This document shows, in pieces, positions 13,876 through 16,317 of a DNA stretch of 16,317 nt. The DNA is from JBBTIS01 sp038059855 (GTDB taxonomy: Bacteria; Elusimicrobiota; Elusimicrobia; JACQPE01). A program made the translations under genes and the position numbers. The stretch lies in assembly GCA_964357255.1 (NCBI GenBank), contig CAYHKQ010000055.1:1-16317 (forward strand), read 5' to 3'. The notes below the pieces were generated by a model. It saw only the letters and a program-made list of their open reading frames with translations, searched no databases and was not told where the DNA came from. The first letter of the stretch is position 1, and each line of letters starts with the position of its first letter.

Positions 13876-15210
13876 TTAGAATAAGTAACCAATGGCTAGG
13901 TTAAATTGATCTATCCCCGTGTTGGCATCGTCTTTCATATTCTGCCAGTCAGCTTTAAGAGCCGTATTAGGATAAGGTTTATAGGTCAGGCCAAGGGTGT
14001 ATTCCGTTCTCTTGTTGGCCGGATTTTTTAAGAAGCCCGCAGGCACTCTTTGCTGGCTGTCATATTTTTCGTAGCGGACAAAAGGCGCCAGATAATATTT
14101 TGAGCCCATCAACGACAAAACATCAAAGGCTACTTGCACGTATCCGCCATAGAACCGTTCGCCAACGGAGGCATCGCCAGAGAGACTGTTTTTGGAATTA
14201 ATGGCAGACACATCGCCGATGGTTCCATTGGCATAGAGGACTTTGAGCTCTAAGCCTCGGTATTCGGCTGAGCCGTGGATATCCGAAAGGGTGACCGGAG
14301 CGTCAATGTCTTGGCCATCGGCGTCCGTGTTGTTCTGCCCTGCCTTGCCGCTATAGTAAGAAACTCCAAGCAAAGCTCCCGCAAAGCCTTTGTAATCAAG
14401 CCGTCCGACCCAGGCCAAATCCTCAGCCTGAGTTTTAGCTCCCTTAGATCTGGCGTTTCTTAAAGGGGCTGAGGCGCCAAATCCCTGCACCGGGCCTTTA
14501 ACGCCGGCGGCAATATCCGCGTCTTTGATGGCCTGGAGTCCTGTGATGATATAACTGCGGTAGCTCAAAGGGCCAACCTCGCCAAAGATGCCTACCCCAT
14601 TTTCTCTCCAGGTAGTGGGAATGATGCTGGATTCCACGTTAGGGCGTCTTGAACCGTGAAATATGGTCGGCTCATGAAGCTCATTGATGAAACCGATAGG
14701 CATCAAGAGAAGCCCGGCGCGCACGCCGAAAGGCTTGGCAAGAAAGAAGTCGAGATAGCCAAACTCGAGGCTTGCCTCCCCTCGCGCTCCTGCCCCACCC
14801 CCTGTCGTGGCGTGCTCAAATTCGATTTCGGAATTAAATAGGATATTGTCCGTGAATTTGAAGCCTGCGTAGAGGATGGCTCGCAAAAAGTCCGCTTCTC
14901 GCTTTTTGCCGGAGGCTACCCCATTGTCCTTTTGGGCTTTAAAGTCCTGGACCGTCATTTCTCCATAACCGCCGATGGAGACGCCGCGGTTGATGTGATA
15001 GACCTTGGCTGCCGCCGGGGCAAAGCCATAGGCGGATTCATACACCGGATCTGCCGCCTCTCCTAATTTTGATTTTTCCAACTCCCTGGTTAGGATGTCT
15101 AATTTCCTTTCCATTTCCTGTTTCCAAACATCTTGAGATTGATCCTGAGCCCAGGCCGCCGAAGTTAAACCCAAGATGCCCATCAATATTGCTTGAATTA
15201 TTTTTTTCAC
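13876..15210 (-). CDS. Outer-membrane porin, phosphate-selective O/P-like
   Basis: A 444-residue beta-barrel protein. It has a Sec signal peptide (about 1-21, ending AWA), a short coiled-coil segment (about 28-48, rich in Glu, Lys and Leu) and then alternating strands such as VSIGGYGEMTVQDF. The C-terminal strand ends in FNLAIGYLF; the terminal Phe is the outer-membrane insertion signal. The INELHEPTIFHGSRRP and WRENGVGIFGE segments resemble OprO/OprP-type porins. Real specificity is unknown, and phosphate is not implied. The start is GTG with a strong AAGGAGG upstream. The gene follows apbE by 34 bp. Confidence 0.85.
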   Translation of the reverse strand: MKKIIQAILMGILGLTSAAWAQDQSQDVWKQEMERKLDILTRELEKSKLGEAADPVYESAYGFAPAAAKVYHINRGVSIGGYGEMTVQDFKAQKDNGVASGKKREADFLRAILYAGFKFTDNILFNSEIEFEHATTGGGAGARGEASLEFGYLDFFLAKPFGVRAGLLLMPIGFINELHEPTIFHGSRRPNVESSIIPTTWRENGVGIFGEVGPLSYRSYIITGLQAIKDADIAAGVKGPVQGFGASAPLRNARSKGAKTQAEDLAWVGRLDYKGFAGALLGVSYYSGKAGQNNTDADGQDIDAPVTLSDIHGSAEYRGLELKVLYANGTIGDVSAINSKNSLSGDASVGERFYGGYVQVAFDVLSLMGSKYYLAPFVRYEKYDSQQRVPAGFLKNPANKRTEYTLGLTYKPYPNTALKADWQNMKDDANTGIDQFNLAIGYLF

Positions 15211-15218
15211 TCTCGTTT

Positions 15219-15225
15219 CCTCCTT
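15219..15225 (-). promoter_or_regulatory. Strong ribosome site for the porin GTG start
   Basis: On the minus strand AAGGAGG lies eight bases before the GTG at 15210, supporting this non-ATG start and high translation of the porin. Confidence 0.75.
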
Positions 15226-15244
15226 TTTCTTGTTTTTATTTGTC

Positions 15245-16282
15245 TTAAATTTTTTCTTTTCTGAAAAATTTTCTTTTCATTCCATAGAAGGCGCATCGGG
15301 AGGACATTCGCGCTTCCCAATCCCCGTTTCTGGAAGGCACAAGAAAGAAAGCGGCTCCTTCTTTCCGGTTTTCCATAAAAGTCAAACCATTCTCCGGCCC
15401 CATAACAAGCAGAGCCGTCGAAAGAGCGTCGGCTTCGGTCGCAGTGGGAGCGATGACCGTGACGCTTCCTTCGAATTCTACGGGCTTGCCTGAGCGGGGG
15501 TCGAAAATATGCCCAATGCGTCTACCCTTAATGTTTTTAGATCGTTCGATTTGAGATGAAGTGGAGATCGAGGCGTTGGAAACTTTAAGTTGCGCCAGGA
15601 TGCCCTGGGGATTTTTTGGGTCGCTTACCTCAATCGTCCAGGCCTTTTGAAAAGGCGGGGATCCGACAACCAAGATGTTGCCCCCAAGGTTAAGGATGAC
15701 GGCCTTGATGCCATGCGCCTTAAGGATTTCTGCCGCCCGGTCGAGCGCATAGCCTTTGCCAATGCCACCAAAATCAAGAGCCATGCCATTCCCAATGAAT
15801 CGAACTGTCTTCAATGTCTCATCTAAAACTAGGCGGCTATACCCAATGCGGCTTAAGGTGTCGGCAATCTCCCCCTCGGTCGGAATCCGTCCTTCACTCT
15901 GAATGCCCCACAGTTGAATAAGAGGTCCAACTGTCACATCGAAAGCCCCTTGGGTTAACCGAGCGTAATGTTGAGATAATTTAAGAACGGCCATGAGGTC
16001 TCCTGAACATACTTGGGGGGAAAGGGCGGCTATGCGACTTATGCGCATGATTTCGCTGTCTTGGCGATAATTGCTTAAAACGCCTTCGAGTTTGGCTATT
16101 TCCTCAAAGGCCAATGTTACCGCTTGATTGATTTTTGGTTTTTCTTTTCCAAAAGCTCGAATCTCACACAAGGTTCCCATTAAATACTGAGCGCGGTTAA
16201 TCTCAGCGGCAAAGACAGATGTCTGAAACAAAAGAAACGGGACGAATGTTTTTAGCCGGCCCCAAATTTCTTGAGTTTTCAT
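15245..16282 (-). CDS. apbE: FAD:protein FMN transferase
   Basis: ApbE moves FMN from FAD onto a Ser/Thr of target proteins in the periplasm, using Mg. The 345-residue protein has an N-terminal hydrophobic export segment (about 8-26), YLMGTLCEI (33-41), FDVTVGPLIQLWG (114-126), MALDFGGIGKGYALDRA (167-183), LNLGGNILVVG (197-207), HIFDPRSGK (258-266) and APTATEADALSTALLVMG (278-295), which holds the metal-binding Asp/Thr set. All family blocks are present, so it should be active. I chose ATG 16282; an in-frame GTG at 16294 would add four residues. The obvious target, the TGAT-motif protein, is encoded two genes downstream. The 35 bases after this gene to the window end are upstream sequence with no clear promoter. 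Confidence 0.94.
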   Translation of the reverse strand: MKTQEIWGRLKTFVPFLLFQTSVFAAEINRAQYLMGTLCEIRAFGKEKPKINQAVTLAFEEIAKLEGVLSNYRQDSEIMRISRIAALSPQVCSGDLMAVLKLSQHYARLTQGAFDVTVGPLIQLWGIQSEGRIPTEGEIADTLSRIGYSRLVLDETLKTVRFIGNGMALDFGGIGKGYALDRAAEILKAHGIKAVILNLGGNILVVGSPPFQKAWTIEVSDPKNPQGILAQLKVSNASISTSSQIERSKNIKGRRIGHIFDPRSGKPVEFEGSVTVIAPTATEADALSTALLVMGPENGLTFMENRKEGAAFFLVPSRNGDWEARMSSRCAFYGMKRKFFRKEKI

Positions 16283-16317
16283 GTTGGCTTTCACTCAGTT
16301 GAAATCTAATTTCATAG

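Noticed and set aside
13876..15210. True phosphate-specific transport by the porin
   Set aside because: No pst or pho genes are nearby; OprP-like porins vary widely in substrate, so only the barrel family is claimed.

Overview
The window reads as a scaffold from an uncultured diderm (Gram-negative-type) bacterium. It has an outer-membrane porin ending in a C-terminal phenylalanine, several Sec signal peptides, a membrane-associated class 2 dihydroorotate dehydrogenase and Shine-Dalgarno sites on some genes, with many GTG starts and weakly led starts elsewhere. Base composition is moderately GC-rich. I cannot fix the phylum from sequence alone; Elusimicrobiota or a neighbouring candidate phylum is a guess from overall style, not a demonstrated assignment. 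The 100-N gap and the repeats beside it show that this is a draft, probably metagenomic, assembly.

Layout. 1-131: intergenic, with a strong hairpin. 132-881: secreted M48-type zinc metalloprotease. 990-5043: a nucleotide-synthesis run, pyrD-pyrF-pyrE-purM, ending in a secreted staphylococcal-nuclease-like protein with a Cys/His-rich tail. 5106-7548: an ABC exporter (ATPase plus 12-helix permease). 7547-7998: a tandem repeat built from the 3' end of tRNA-Leu(CAA), an assembly gap inside it, and the intact tRNA on the minus strand. 8063-8710: HAD phosphatase. 8784-9455: exported cyclophilin. 9475-12777: a tight operon of deoxynucleoside kinase, PgeF/laccase-domain protein, SemiSWEET transporter, uroporphyrinogen-III synthase and inositol-monophosphatase-family enzyme. 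12782-16282, minus strand: ApbE flavin transferase, porin, FMN-binding protein and a four-helix membrane protein, in that transcription order.

How the parts work together. pyrD, pyrF and pyrE cover the last three steps to UMP, and purM makes the purine imidazole ring. The deoxynucleoside kinase adds salvage, and the secreted nuclease could supply nucleotides from outside. The minus-strand cluster looks like a self-contained extracytosolic flavin redox module: ApbE attaches FMN to the threonine of the TGAT motif in the FMN-binding protein, the four-helix protein with membrane-edge histidines is a candidate electron partner, and the porin admits a substrate or acceptor.

The two items most worth a second look are this flavinylation cassette and the tRNA-Leu 3'-end tandem repeat. 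The sequence overlaps at the gap allow its size and content to be predicted.
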